From the NCBI GenBank assembly GCA_027050975.1, contig JALUAR010000145.1:1-13911 (forward strand): a stretch of DNA of 13,911 bases, read 5' to 3'. Below, one piece after another: positions 1 through 7,594 of this stretch. The stretch comes from Thermodesulfovibrio sp. (GTDB taxonomy: Bacteria; Nitrospirota; Thermodesulfovibrionia; Thermodesulfovibrionales; JdFR-85). The stretch's first letter is position 1. Each line of letters starts with the position of its first letter. Under the pieces are notes generated by a model that searched no databases, was not told the DNA's origin, and saw nothing but the letters and a program-made list of their open reading frames with translations. The position numbers and the translations under genes are program-made.

Positions 1-116
1 GGGAGAGACTGATACAGGGCAGGTGGAGAAATCCTGTGCCGATACTCAAGGCTAATGCCTATGAGCTTAGACAGATATTTAACAGAAAATTCTATAGCCA
101 GACACAAGATTCTTGA
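1..116 (+). CDS. 3' end of an unidentified gene (partial)
   Basis: Reading from base 3, the + strand is open for 37 codons to a TGA at 114-116. The product tail is protein-like, rich in Arg, Lys, Asn and aromatic residues, including RWRNPVPILKANAYELRQIF near its end and ...RKFYSQTQDS at the C-terminus. I do not recognise the family. It converges with the sCache gene on the other strand and overlaps its last 25 bases. Its stop lies only a few bases from the point where the sCache homology ends, so it may belong to a segment that recombined into, or was joined to, the sCache gene. The gene begins outside the window. The alternative is chance open frame: 37 codons is short, and another frame on the minus strand is also open here. 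Confidence 0.35.
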   Translation, partial: ERLIQGRWRNPVPILKANAYELRQIFNRKFYSQTQDS

Positions 117-718
117 TATGTGCCCCATTCAGGAAAGAGTTTCACATAGGCCAGCTTCTCAACAGGCCTGTCGGAGCCCAGTCTCCGCCACCAGTATGAA
201 TAATATCCCTCTCCATTCTTTCTGGCTATCTCTACCATTGGAGGCACTATCAGTTTTCCATTGACATCCCTCACTCTGGAGTAGTCTTTACCATGAAGCC
301 TTGGGTCAGGATGTGAGATTAGTACTGAGTTGTAATCAGACACCCATATGTAGTCGTTATTGCCGAATCTATAAGACCTTAACTCCTCAAGGATTCTTTT
401 CTTTGCAGTCGCTTCATCAAGCAGTCCCTGTTTTACACGTTCGTATACCTTCCGTATGGCTGCTTCCTGGAGTGTTATTATGTCTTTCAGATGCTTCTTG
501 TGGAGTTCAAGGGATGATTTTCTGTAGTAGAGGAGGTCATTATACTCATTCTCTATCTGGAGCATTACAAGCTTCAGGACATTTCTTGCTGACTCCTCCT
601 CTGCATTGAACATTGCATTTATAACCTCTTTTCTGGAAAGAAACATGAAGGTGGCAGAGGTGAAGACTACCGTTGTAACAATTAATAAAAGCATCCTTGC
701 CTTTAATGACCTGAACAC
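92..718 (-). CDS. Membrane-anchored sCache-domain sensor protein, truncated
   Basis: A 208-residue protein with a GTG start and an N-terminal hydrophobic anchor (about residues 8-27), then a helical stretch and a single-Cache (sCache_2/Smp_2-like) ligand-binding domain expected in the periplasm. Typical signatures are seen: NDYIWVSDYN, ISHPDPRLHGKD, a GEGYYSYWW segment and KLAYVKLFPEWG. In family members the last motif normally continues as WGW-IGTG-Y-D and leads to a second membrane helix with HAMP, methyl-accepting, kinase or GGDEF modules. Here the frame leaves the family right after PEWG and stops eight residues later, so the protein lacks the second membrane helix and any output domain. 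A Shine-Dalgarno GAGGTGG sits 5 nt before the GTG. It is either a truncated pseudogene or a stand-alone sensor fragment; truncation is more likely. Ligand unknown (small organic acids are common in this family). Confidence 0.7.
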   Translation of the reverse strand: MFRSLKARMLLLIVTTVVFTSATFMFLSRKEVINAMFNAEEESARNVLKLVMLQIENEYNDLLYYRKSSLELHKKHLKDIITLQEAAIRKVYERVKQGLLDEATAKKRILEELRSYRFGNNDYIWVSDYNSVLISHPDPRLHGKDYSRVRDVNGKLIVPPMVEIARKNGEGYYSYWWRRLGSDRPVEKLAYVKLFPEWGTYQESCVWL

Positions 719-779
719 TTATCCCACCTCATGTAACATATTGTTCACATCCGGCTTGTATGCAAATTCAGTGTAGACA

Positions 780-788
780 ATTATAGCA
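780..788 (-). promoter_or_regulatory. Extended -10 promoter candidate for the sCache gene
   Basis: On the minus strand the sequence TGCTATAAT is a perfect extended -10 element. It would place transcription start near 773 and give a leader of roughly 55 nt before the GTG at 718. No good -35 is seen 17 nt upstream, as is usual for extended -10 promoters. The same nonamer precedes scpA in this window. Confidence 0.45.
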
Positions 789-927
789 AAAGACCAGTCT
801 ATCTCTCCATTGCAAGATACTACAGACTATAGAGACAAGGGCTGTATATAAATTTATTGTGTTGAATAGTTGAGTGTTTCCCCATAAAAGGCAAACAAAA
901 TTATTTATTTATTCTTTCTGAATGTTT

Positions 928-933
928 TATAAT
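928..933 (+). promoter_or_regulatory. -10 box candidate for the pycA-pycB operon
   Basis: A perfect TATAAT within an AT-rich tract (about 840-950, including a TTAT-repeat stretch at 901-913) lies 34 nt before the GTG start of the biotin carboxylase gene. Only a weak, T-rich -35 region is seen near 905-910. The AT-rich tract could act as an UP-like element. Reasonable but unproven. Confidence 0.45.
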
Positions 934-967
934 ATCCAGATTAAATTTACCAGAAAGGCAATTTCCG

Positions 968-2425
968 GTGAAAAAAGAGATCAAAAAAATATTGGTTGCT
1001 AACAGGGGTGTGCCCGCTGTCAGGGTAATGATCACATGCCGTGACAGGAAGATTCCCTCGGTAGCCGTCTACAGTACCCCTGACCGACTTGCCCATCACG
1101 TCTTCATGGCTGACGAAGCTATTCACATAGGAGACGCTCCTCCCCTTGAATCATATCTCAACATGGAAAAGGTGATAGAGGCTGCAAAGATATGCGGAGC
1201 TGATGCATTACATCCTGGGTGGGGCTTTCTTGCCGAAAATCCCGATTTTGCCCAGATGGTAATGGATGCCGGGCTTGTATGGATCGGCCCACCACCTTCT
1301 GTTATAAGAACCATGGGTGATAAGATCGAGGCAAAACGCCTTGCCAAAAGGGCAAATGTTCCCACCATTCCTGGCATAGAAAAAGTCGATGACATAAAAA
1401 AGATAAAAAGATGGATCAGGGAAGAACAGATAACCTATCCTATCATGATAAAAGCCGCAGCTGGTGGCGGTGGCAAGGGTATGGTGAAGGTAAATAGCGA
1501 AGACGAACTGAAGACCGCCCTTTCGCAGGCAATGTCCGAGGCCAGGAAATCCTTTGGTGACGATACAGTGCTCGTTGAAAAGTACATAGAACGGGGCAGA
1601 CATATAGAGGTACAGATTGTGGCAGATGAGTTCGACAATGTCGTACACCTTCACGAAAGGGAATGTACCATACAGAGAAGGAACCAAAAAATAATAGAGG
1701 AGGCACCCTCACCAACTCTTGATGAAAACCTCAGGGAAGAGATTTGCTTTACCGCTGTAAGGCTTATGCGCGAGATAGGTTATCGATCAGCAGGCACGGT
1801 AGAGTTTCTTTTCGATGCCGATACAAGAAAATTTTACTTCCTTGAGGTAAATACCCGACTGCAGGTTGAACATGGTATTACCGAACTTATTACAGGCCTT
1901 GATATAGTAAGTGTAATGCTTGATATAGCAATGGGCAAACCTCTCCCATTTAAACAACCGCAGATACATCCTAACCGCTGGGCGCTTGAGGTAAGGTTGA
2001 ATGCAGAGGATCCAAAAAACTTCAGCCCATCTTTCGGAAGAATCACACGGTTGCAACTGCCTCATGGCCCGAATGTACGACTCTCTATCGGTGTAAACGA
2101 AGGGGACGTAATACCACCTTACTATGACTCACTTTTTATGCTTCTTATGACAGCAGGTACAAACAGGCTTGACGCTATAAGGGTTATGGACAGGGCTCTG
2201 GGAAGAGGATTAAGAATAGAGGGTATAAAAACCATACAGCCCCTTCTTTTGAGTATCATCAGACATCCTAAATTCATTGCCGGTGAGTTCTCAACAAGGT
2301 TCATCGAAGAACATATGGATGAACTGATCTCCATGTTCAGGGAAAGAGATAGCGACGAAGAGGTTTTAAAAATCGGTAAATTCGTGGCAGAAATCTCTGC
2401 CCTCGGACCAAGGGATTGGATGTAA
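968..2425 (+). CDS. pycA: Biotin carboxylase subunit of a two-subunit pyruvate carboxylase
   Basis: Cytoplasmic ATP-grasp enzyme that carboxylates the biotin of the partner carrier domain using ATP and bicarbonate. The 485 residues cover the whole family: N-terminal domain (about 1-115, ANRG motif at 11-14), ATP-grasp with glycine loop AAAGGGGKGM (163-172), and C-terminal domain (about 338-447). Residues equivalent to E. coli AccC catalytic and ATP-binding positions are present: K119, K162, H212, E214, E279, E293, N295, R297, E301, R343. ERECTIQRRNQK (230-241) is typical. Departures are ANRGVPA instead of ANRGEIA, HPGWGF instead of HPGYGF, and VEHGITE instead of VEHPVTE. GTG start chosen because AGAAAGG lies 9 nt upstream. 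It overlaps the next gene by one base, so both subunits are co-translated. The partner has a carboxyltransferase of the pyruvate/oxaloacetate type, so pyruvate is the likeliest acceptor; acetyl-CoA carboxylase (accC) is less likely. Confidence 0.88.
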   Translation: MKKEIKKILVANRGVPAVRVMITCRDRKIPSVAVYSTPDRLAHHVFMADEAIHIGDAPPLESYLNMEKVIEAAKICGADALHPGWGFLAENPDFAQMVMDAGLVWIGPPPSVIRTMGDKIEAKRLAKRANVPTIPGIEKVDDIKKIKRWIREEQITYPIMIKAAAGGGGKGMVKVNSEDELKTALSQAMSEARKSFGDDTVLVEKYIERGRHIEVQIVADEFDNVVHLHERECTIQRRNQKIIEEAPSPTLDENLREEICFTAVRLMREIGYRSAGTVEFLFDADTRKFYFLEVNTRLQVEHGITELITGLDIVSVMLDIAMGKPLPFKQPQIHPNRWALEVRLNAEDPKNFSPSFGRITRLQLPHGPNVRLSIGVNEGDVIPPYYDSLFMLLMTAGTNRLDAIRVMDRALGRGLRIEGIKTIQPLLLSIIRHPKFIAGEFSTRFIEEHMDELISMFRERDSDEEVLKIGKFVAEISALGPRDWM

Positions 2426-4491
2426 TGAAGATAAGGAGCCAGAAGAAAAAGGGCATAATCCAGAAAGAACCATCTCCTGAATATATTTATGTAAGGCCGG
2501 GAATGTCACCTTCTGAAATTGTTAAAAAGGTGCGTACCCTTGACGGTGTCGGCATCACATCTACCGGGATGCGTGATGCAGGGCAGTCTGACTACAAGAA
2601 CCGTCACAGGATATTTGATCTTCGTACCCTTGCTCCTTATTACAACAGGATGGGGCTTTTCAGTGCAGAGTGCCATGGTGGAGCACGCTGGCATGTAGGA
2701 ATAATGAACCGGAAGGAAAGCCCATTTGAAGAGATTGAGATCCTCCGTGAAGAGATGCCAAACGTACTGCTTCAAACCCTTATACGAGAGACGAATCTCT
2801 GGGGTTACAGGCCCTATCCAAAGAATGTAATCGAGTATGTGGTAGAACGTGTAGATATTGACGTCTGGCGTTGCTTTTCCTTCCTTAATGACATCCGCAA
2901 TATGCGTGCAGTGGCTGAAGTAGTAATGAAGAGAGGCAGACTTTTTGAGCCTGCCATATCTTTTACACAGGCTGACTGGGCAACAAATGAGTACTATCTT
3001 GGAGTTGTGGACGAGATCGTAAGCCTCTGTGGTGGAGTAGATGAGATCATACTCTGCATAAAAGATATGGCCGGTGTTGGAAGCCCGGAGAGGATAAGAA
3101 GCCTCATTGACGCCATAAAACAGAAATATCCGGACATGGTAATACAGTATCACCGTCACTCCACAGATGGGCTCGCAATGCCAGCCCTGCTGGCTGCTGC
3201 AGAGGCAGGAGCCAAGCTTCTTGATGCGCAGGAAGACTCACTTACAAGGTTTTACGGACAGGCACCTATTCTTGCTCTTCAGGCATATCTTGAGGAGGCA
3301 GGCGTAAGGGTTCACCTTAACAGAGAGGCTACGGAAGGAGCCGTACAGAAGGTAAGGGAATGGATAGGCTTTTATGAATGGGCTGAATCTCCTTTCAGGG
3401 GCTTCGACCATAACGTAACAAAGCACAGAATGCCAGGTGGTGCCTTTCCGAGTTCCTTTGAGCAGGCAGAAAAGGGCGGTTTTCTACATTTGATGCCAGA
3501 TATACTGAAGGTTATGTCGCTTTACAATCAGATTGTAAAATACTTTGATGTTACCCCGGGCTCACAGATAACATGGGTTACCTGCAGTGGAATGGTAAAC
3601 AAATACGCAAAGGAGCACGGAAAAACAGGCGTCAACAACCTGATAAGACTTCTTGATAAATTTGTTGTCGAAAAAAAGCAGAACTTCTCCAGGATGACAA
3701 AAAAGGAGCAGGAAGAGCTCCTGCAGCTTTTCAGAACCGCACCCGGTGATTTCAAGAACCTTCTGCTTGGCGGTTACGGCAAACTGCCTGTGGGCTGGCC
3801 TGACAATTGGGTCTATCAGAGTGCATTCGGAGAGGAATGGAAGGAGAAGATCAAAGAGAGAAAAGAACTCTCCCCCCTTGATTCACTTAAAGACGAAGAT
3901 CTGGAAGCCCAGAGAAACGATCTAAGTGAAAAAATAGGTCGTCCACCTACAGAAGAGGAGTTCATCCTTTATCTCATGCATCCTAAGGATGCCCTGGAGT
4001 ATATCAACTTCAAAGAAAAATACGGTGAGACACCTCTTGTAATCCCAACCAACATATGGAGAGAGGGCCTTAAAAAACCGGGTGACGTGGTTGAGTTTGA
4101 ACTGTGGGGCAAACCATACAGCATCGAACTCGTTTCCATTGGTGACGAACATGAAGGTCTTATCCACGTTGTTCTGAGGATCAACAACAGAACCATTGTG
4201 TATACTGTTGAGACACCCAGACTGAAAAAAGCAGAAATCAGAATGGCCAAGGCCCCGAATGAAATAGGGGCTCCAATCTCAGGAAATATCTGGAGAATCG
4301 GCAATCCTGAAAGAGGCACGATACACGTGGGAGATATCGTTCACAAGGGTGAAGAGATAGCAAACCTTGAGGCCATGAAAATGGAAAATGCCATTATTGC
4401 TCCTTTTGATGCCAGGATAAAGGAGATATGTGTCAAACTCAATGACTCCGTGGTTGAGGGCCAGCTCCTTTTTGTTCTGGAAAACCTGTAG
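2425..4491 (+). CDS. pycB: Carboxyltransferase plus biotin-carrier subunit, pyruvate carboxylase type
   Basis: 688 residues from the ATG at 2425, which overlaps the upstream stop (TAATG). A TTG at 2416 is a weaker alternative; AAGGGA at about 2409-2414 serves as Shine-Dalgarno. Order: HMGL-like TIM-barrel carboxyltransferase (about 40-300), conserved PYC/OADA region (about 320-480, with MPGG at 336-339 and GYGKLPVGWP at 450-459), linker, and C-terminal biotinyl domain with EAMKM, biotinylated lysine K652. Probable metal/catalytic residues are D51, K213 (CIKDMAG) and the H243-x-H245 pair. Expected job: move carboxyl from biotin to pyruvate, making oxaloacetate. Oddities: TLRDAHQS is replaced by GMRDAGQS, the usual H-x-H-x-T-S-G by HRHSTDG, and the canonical MSGGTSQP-like loop by EDSLTRFYGQAP. 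It is thus a divergent subfamily and the acceptor could be another 2-oxo acid. No membrane decarboxylase subunit is nearby, arguing against a sodium-pump oxaloacetate decarboxylase. Confidence 0.8.
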   Translation: MKIRSQKKKGIIQKEPSPEYIYVRPGMSPSEIVKKVRTLDGVGITSTGMRDAGQSDYKNRHRIFDLRTLAPYYNRMGLFSAECHGGARWHVGIMNRKESPFEEIEILREEMPNVLLQTLIRETNLWGYRPYPKNVIEYVVERVDIDVWRCFSFLNDIRNMRAVAEVVMKRGRLFEPAISFTQADWATNEYYLGVVDEIVSLCGGVDEIILCIKDMAGVGSPERIRSLIDAIKQKYPDMVIQYHRHSTDGLAMPALLAAAEAGAKLLDAQEDSLTRFYGQAPILALQAYLEEAGVRVHLNREATEGAVQKVREWIGFYEWAESPFRGFDHNVTKHRMPGGAFPSSFEQAEKGGFLHLMPDILKVMSLYNQIVKYFDVTPGSQITWVTCSGMVNKYAKEHGKTGVNNLIRLLDKFVVEKKQNFSRMTKKEQEELLQLFRTAPGDFKNLLLGGYGKLPVGWPDNWVYQSAFGEEWKEKIKERKELSPLDSLKDEDLEAQRNDLSEKIGRPPTEEEFILYLMHPKDALEYINFKEKYGETPLVIPTNIWREGLKKPGDVVEFELWGKPYSIELVSIGDEHEGLIHVVLRINNRTIVYTVETPRLKKAEIRMAKAPNEIGAPISGNIWRIGNPERGTIHVGDIVHKGEEIANLEAMKMENAIIAPFDARIKEICVKLNDSVVEGQLLFVLENL

Positions 4492-4522
4492 GATCCCCCA
4501 ATTTGTAATTAACAAAACAGAA

Positions 4523-5242
4523 TCAAATCCCTTTACAGAGTTGCTCCATAAGCTCTCTTAGCTTGACAACCGATACCTGGCCGGGAGCCTTTGCCTCTCC
4601 TACAGAAGCAAAGGTAAAGAGCGAACCGATTACAGGGAAAAAGACTCTTGTAATCAGCCCACTTTCACCCATGCATATTGTCACGATATTGTCTTTACTG
4701 TGCTGAAGGGTAAGCCTCGTCATAACCTCTATATCCTCGCTGTTTCGGGGCATTGTAGCAATCTTTACAATATCTGCTCCCTTCTTCTTGACAGAAAAGA
4801 CCATCTCGGAGAGTTCATTGTATGAGGGTGTCTTCTCAAAGTCATGGAAGGATGCAATCAGAACAGAGCCTCTCTCTCTGGCCATATCTATCACATCGGA
4901 AAGTATCTCTGACTTTGCCTCAACATCAATAATATCAGCATACTCAATGATTATTCCGAAAAGAGATAGTCTTTCCTGTTCCGAAAAGTGATGCTTCCCG
5001 CCCTCTTTTTCGGAACGTATGGTACCAATAAGGGGTTTTCCATATTTTCCTGCCTTCCGAAAGGTTTCACTTAAATGTTTGTCTGAAAAGGAGCCAAAAA
5101 GGTCCACTCTTAACTCCAGAAGGTCTGCGGCAGCCAGGACTCCGGTATCAAGCATACCAAGATCCATGTCTGAGACCGAGGCAGCAATCAGAGGTCTGGA
5201 CCTATCTCTCAGCAGTTTCAAAACCTTCTCTTTCATTGCCAA
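4523..5242 (-). CDS. aroD: 3-dehydroquinate dehydratase, type I
   Basis: Third step of the shikimate pathway: dehydrates 3-dehydroquinate to 3-dehydroshikimate through a Schiff base on a lysine. The 239 residues form a full-length type I TIM barrel with every signature residue visible: ELRVD (43-47), R76, catalytic H133 in SFHDF, Schiff-base K160 in KIATM, R199, S213 and Q222 in ASVGEAKAPGQ. Start: AGGAGG lies 6 nt before a TTG at 5242 and 12 nt before an in-frame ATG at 5236. I chose the TTG on spacing, but the ATG is possible and loses only two residues. It overlaps the 3' end of the TolC-family gene by 41 bp and is the last gene of the minus-strand operon. No other shikimate gene is adjacent. 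It converges on pycB with a 31-bp gap. Confidence 0.93.
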   Translation of the reverse strand: MAMKEKVLKLLRDRSRPLIAASVSDMDLGMLDTGVLAAADLLELRVDLFGSFSDKHLSETFRKAGKYGKPLIGTIRSEKEGGKHHFSEQERLSLFGIIIEYADIIDVEAKSEILSDVIDMARERGSVLIASFHDFEKTPSYNELSEMVFSVKKKGADIVKIATMPRNSEDIEVMTRLTLQHSKDNIVTICMGESGLITRVFFPVIGSLFTFASVGEAKAPGQVSVVKLRELMEQLCKGI

Positions 5243-6737
5243 AGAAATCCTCCTTTACCCCGTAACTATGAAGAATTGTCCCTTTTGTTTTCTCCAACTC
5301 CGTAAGGGCAAGAAGATAGTCATAAACCGCCTTCTTTTCCTCCAGAAGTGATTCCGTATACTCCTGCTGAAACTTCAGCACATCTATCAATGTGGCCAGT
5401 CCCTCTGAAAACCTACCCTGCTCAGCCTGCAACCTCTTCTCAGCAGCCACTCTTGTCTTTGTCATGGCATCTATTCTCTTTCTGGCAAGAATCACCTTTC
5501 TCCAGGCTCTTCTCACCTCCAAGACTGCCTTTCTCCTTGCCTCCTCTAAACTGGCCTGCGCCCTCTCCTGTTCGTATCTAGCCTTCATATACCTGGCCTT
5601 TTCAGCCCTTAGAAAGAGAGGTATCTGGAGGCTTAAACCGATTGTCCAGTTTCTGCTGTCCGTATCATCAAGCCTGTCAAATGCCTCGGAGGTAGAATCT
5701 CCCAGACCGCTTATGCCAACGGTACTGAATAGCTCCAGATCGGGCAGGGCCTGGTTCTTGTAAAATCTACTCAGCAACTCCATCTTCTTTATCTCCTCCC
5801 TGGCCTCCTTCAGGTCCGTACGGTTTAAAAGAGCCAGTTCTACCGACTCATCAAGAGAGGGATAACGGTCCGTATCAACAGAGGGTTCAGTGATTCGTAT
5901 CTCTTTCTGCCAGTCAATATTAAGTATCATCTTCAGGGCATCAATCTGATCTTTAAGGTTATTTTCGGCTTTTAGCAGGGCCTCCTCCCTGAGGGCAAGT
6001 TCAGCCTCTGCCTTGTATATCTCGACCCTTGGCAGCACGCCGGCCTCAATCTTTGCCTTTACCTCTTTTAATGTCTCCTTTGCAAGCCGTAAAGACAACC
6101 GGGCGTCACGAACAGCCTCCCTGGCTATCAGTACATTCAGATAAGCCCTGACAGACTTCTCGGCAAGCTCCTCGGCCGTCTTCTTGAGGCCATATCCGGC
6201 TATCGCCCTGTTATGCTTTGAAACCTCTATCATTGTAGTCTGTATGGCTCTGCCGAAATTCTTAAGCAGAGGCTGGGATACTGTAAGGGAAAGCTCTGTA
6301 AGATGGTACGGATTCAGGGTAAGAAAACCTGAGTTGCCTCGAAATCTCTGGTAGTCACCCTTAAGGGTATATTCCGTACCTGTGGTCACCTTGCCGGTAA
6401 GGGTTAGATTAATATCAAGGGTTCTTTGTTCGGAGCTCGTCAGTACAGACGGCGACAGCGCCTTCTCATAAGACTCACTCAGGTTCAGGGATGCCACGGG
6501 ATCAAACACAGCCTTCTCAATGGCTATCTCCTGTTCCACAATCTTCGGGTTGTAACGTTCTACTTTCAGTCCCAGATTATTCTCAATGGCCATCCTTACG
6601 GCGTCCTGAAGAGTCAGTTCTATCCCTTCATCAGCAGATACAATGCTGATAAGAAGGAGTACCAGAATAACAGATTGAAGCACCTGTCTTAAAATCAGGA
6701 ACTTCCGGATGCGTAATATAAGTCTTTTCTGTTTCAT
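5202..6737 (-). CDS. TolC-family outer-membrane efflux protein
   Basis: 511 residues. The N-terminus is basic followed by a hydrophobic stretch ending in SIVSA, so signal peptidase probably cuts near A35. Two OEP repeats follow (about 40-275 and 300-490), each with long amphipathic, Glu/Lys/Arg/Ala-rich coiled-coil segments (for example 185-270 and 380-485), as in trimeric TolC channels. No lipobox cysteine follows the signal, so it is not an obvious OprM/NodT-type lipoprotein. ATG start overlaps the stop of the exporter gene in an ATGA, implying coupling. No membrane-fusion protein or RND/ABC pump is next to it; the immediate upstream neighbour is a single-component EamA exporter, so its pump partner must be encoded elsewhere or the pairing is new. 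The last about 40 bp also hold the start of aroD. Confidence 0.85.
   Translation of the reverse strand: MKQKRLILRIRKFLILRQVLQSVILVLLLISIVSADEGIELTLQDAVRMAIENNLGLKVERYNPKIVEQEIAIEKAVFDPVASLNLSESYEKALSPSVLTSSEQRTLDINLTLTGKVTTGTEYTLKGDYQRFRGNSGFLTLNPYHLTELSLTVSQPLLKNFGRAIQTTMIEVSKHNRAIAGYGLKKTAEELAEKSVRAYLNVLIAREAVRDARLSLRLAKETLKEVKAKIEAGVLPRVEIYKAEAELALREEALLKAENNLKDQIDALKMILNIDWQKEIRITEPSVDTDRYPSLDESVELALLNRTDLKEAREEIKKMELLSRFYKNQALPDLELFSTVGISGLGDSTSEAFDRLDDTDSRNWTIGLSLQIPLFLRAEKARYMKARYEQERAQASLEEARRKAVLEVRRAWRKVILARKRIDAMTKTRVAAEKRLQAEQGRFSEGLATLIDVLKFQQEYTESLLEEKKAVYDYLLALTELEKTKGTILHSYGVKEDFFGNEREGFETAER
5251..5259 (-). promoter_or_regulatory. Strong Shine-Dalgarno that decides the aroD start
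   Basis: The minus strand reads AAAGGAGGA within the coding region of the upstream TolC-family gene. Its spacing favours the TTG at 5242 over the ATG at 5236. Being inside the upstream ORF, it indicates independent ribosome loading at aroD in addition to any coupling. Confidence 0.6.
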
Positions 6738-7594
6738 TTCTCTCTAATCGTAAGATATCCAGAGACAAGAATCAGGGCACCACCAATGTATGCTCTCATT
6801 GGTGGTGCCTCTGCAAGAAATATCATACCAAAAATTATAGCACCAACAGGCTCAAGATATCCAAGCACGGCGGTCCTTGTGGCCAGCACTGACCTGAGTC
6901 CCCAATAATAAAGATAGGGAGCCAGAGTTGAATGCAAAAGCCCCATAATAACAAATATCCAGATCTTTTCATAAGGCAGGACATTTACAAATGGAAGCAG
7001 CATTAAAGCCATAAACAGGTTCTGAAAAAAGACCACAACATAAGGATTCATTCTCTGCATAAACACCCTGATTAGCACTATAAGAATGGCATAAAAGAAC
7101 CCTGAAAGCAGTCCTGAAATGATGCCAAGAAGGTCTGGCGTAAGATGGAATCCCTCCCGAAAGACATTTCTGAAGCACTCTATAATGGTTGCACCATCAA
7201 GCATTATCCAGAGCCCTGCAGAAGCGATGATTATGGAAAGAACCACCCTCACAGTCACTCTCTCACCAAGAAATATCGTTCCAAGAAAGGCCACAATAAC
7301 AGGTGCTGTGTAGTGGGTCAGAACGGCATTGGCAATGCTTGTTTTTGAATATGCAAATAGAAAGGTGAAGGAATTAAGAAGAAGACAGAGGCTTAGGAGA
7401 AAGATAAGGGGAAAGACCTTGGGCTTTGGGATGGCCTCTCTGAAACGTTTCTGTGTAAAGATAAGGGATTGAAATAGAAGAGAGAAAAGGGTTGAGTAAA
7501 ACAACAGGACATGGACTGGCACTCCTGCAAGCCTGACGAATATCCCCAGTGAACTCCATATCAGTATTGCTACTACAATTAACAGAGAAGCCAT
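6734..7594 (-). CDS. EamA/DMT-superfamily membrane transporter
   Basis: 286 residues, almost entirely hydrophobic, with about ten predicted membrane helices arranged as two EamA repeats. Signatures are the end-of-repeat motifs around 90-113 (HYTAPVIVAFLGTIFLGE) and 245-264 (GYLEPVGAIIFGMIFLAEAP), where a Pro in the helix and an acidic residue after the last turn are typical. Members export amino acids, metabolites or nucleotide precursors, but the substrate cannot be read from sequence. It starts one base into the stop of the nicotinate phosphoribosyltransferase gene (TGATG) and ends in ATGA with the TolC-family gene, so it lies in the middle of a coupled operon. The order suggests, without proving, a metabolite-export role. 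Confidence 0.85.
   Translation of the reverse strand: MASLLIVVAILIWSSLGIFVRLAGVPVHVLLFYSTLFSLLFQSLIFTQKRFREAIPKPKVFPLIFLLSLCLLLNSFTFLFAYSKTSIANAVLTHYTAPVIVAFLGTIFLGERVTVRVVLSIIIASAGLWIMLDGATIIECFRNVFREGFHLTPDLLGIISGLLSGFFYAILIVLIRVFMQRMNPYVVVFFQNLFMALMLLPFVNVLPYEKIWIFVIMGLLHSTLAPYLYYWGLRSVLATRTAVLGYLEPVGAIIFGMIFLAEAPPMRAYIGGALILVSGYLTIREK

Noticed and set aside
1..128. Minus-strand open frame beginning ATG at 128 and running off the left edge
   Set aside because: No Shine-Dalgarno, composition unlike a typical protein, and it does not continue the sCache motif; the + strand frame over the same bases looks more protein-like.
901..913. TTAT tandem repeat as a phase-variation tract
   Set aside because: Only about three units and located in AT-rich promoter DNA; low-complexity composition explains it.
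968..4491. Sodium-pumping oxaloacetate decarboxylase
   Set aside because: A biotin carboxylase is present and no membrane beta/gamma subunits are nearby.
4498..4522. Terminator between pycB and aroD (TTTGT-AATTA-ACAAA)
   Set aside because: Only a 5-bp AT-rich stem with no T-run; too weak to call.
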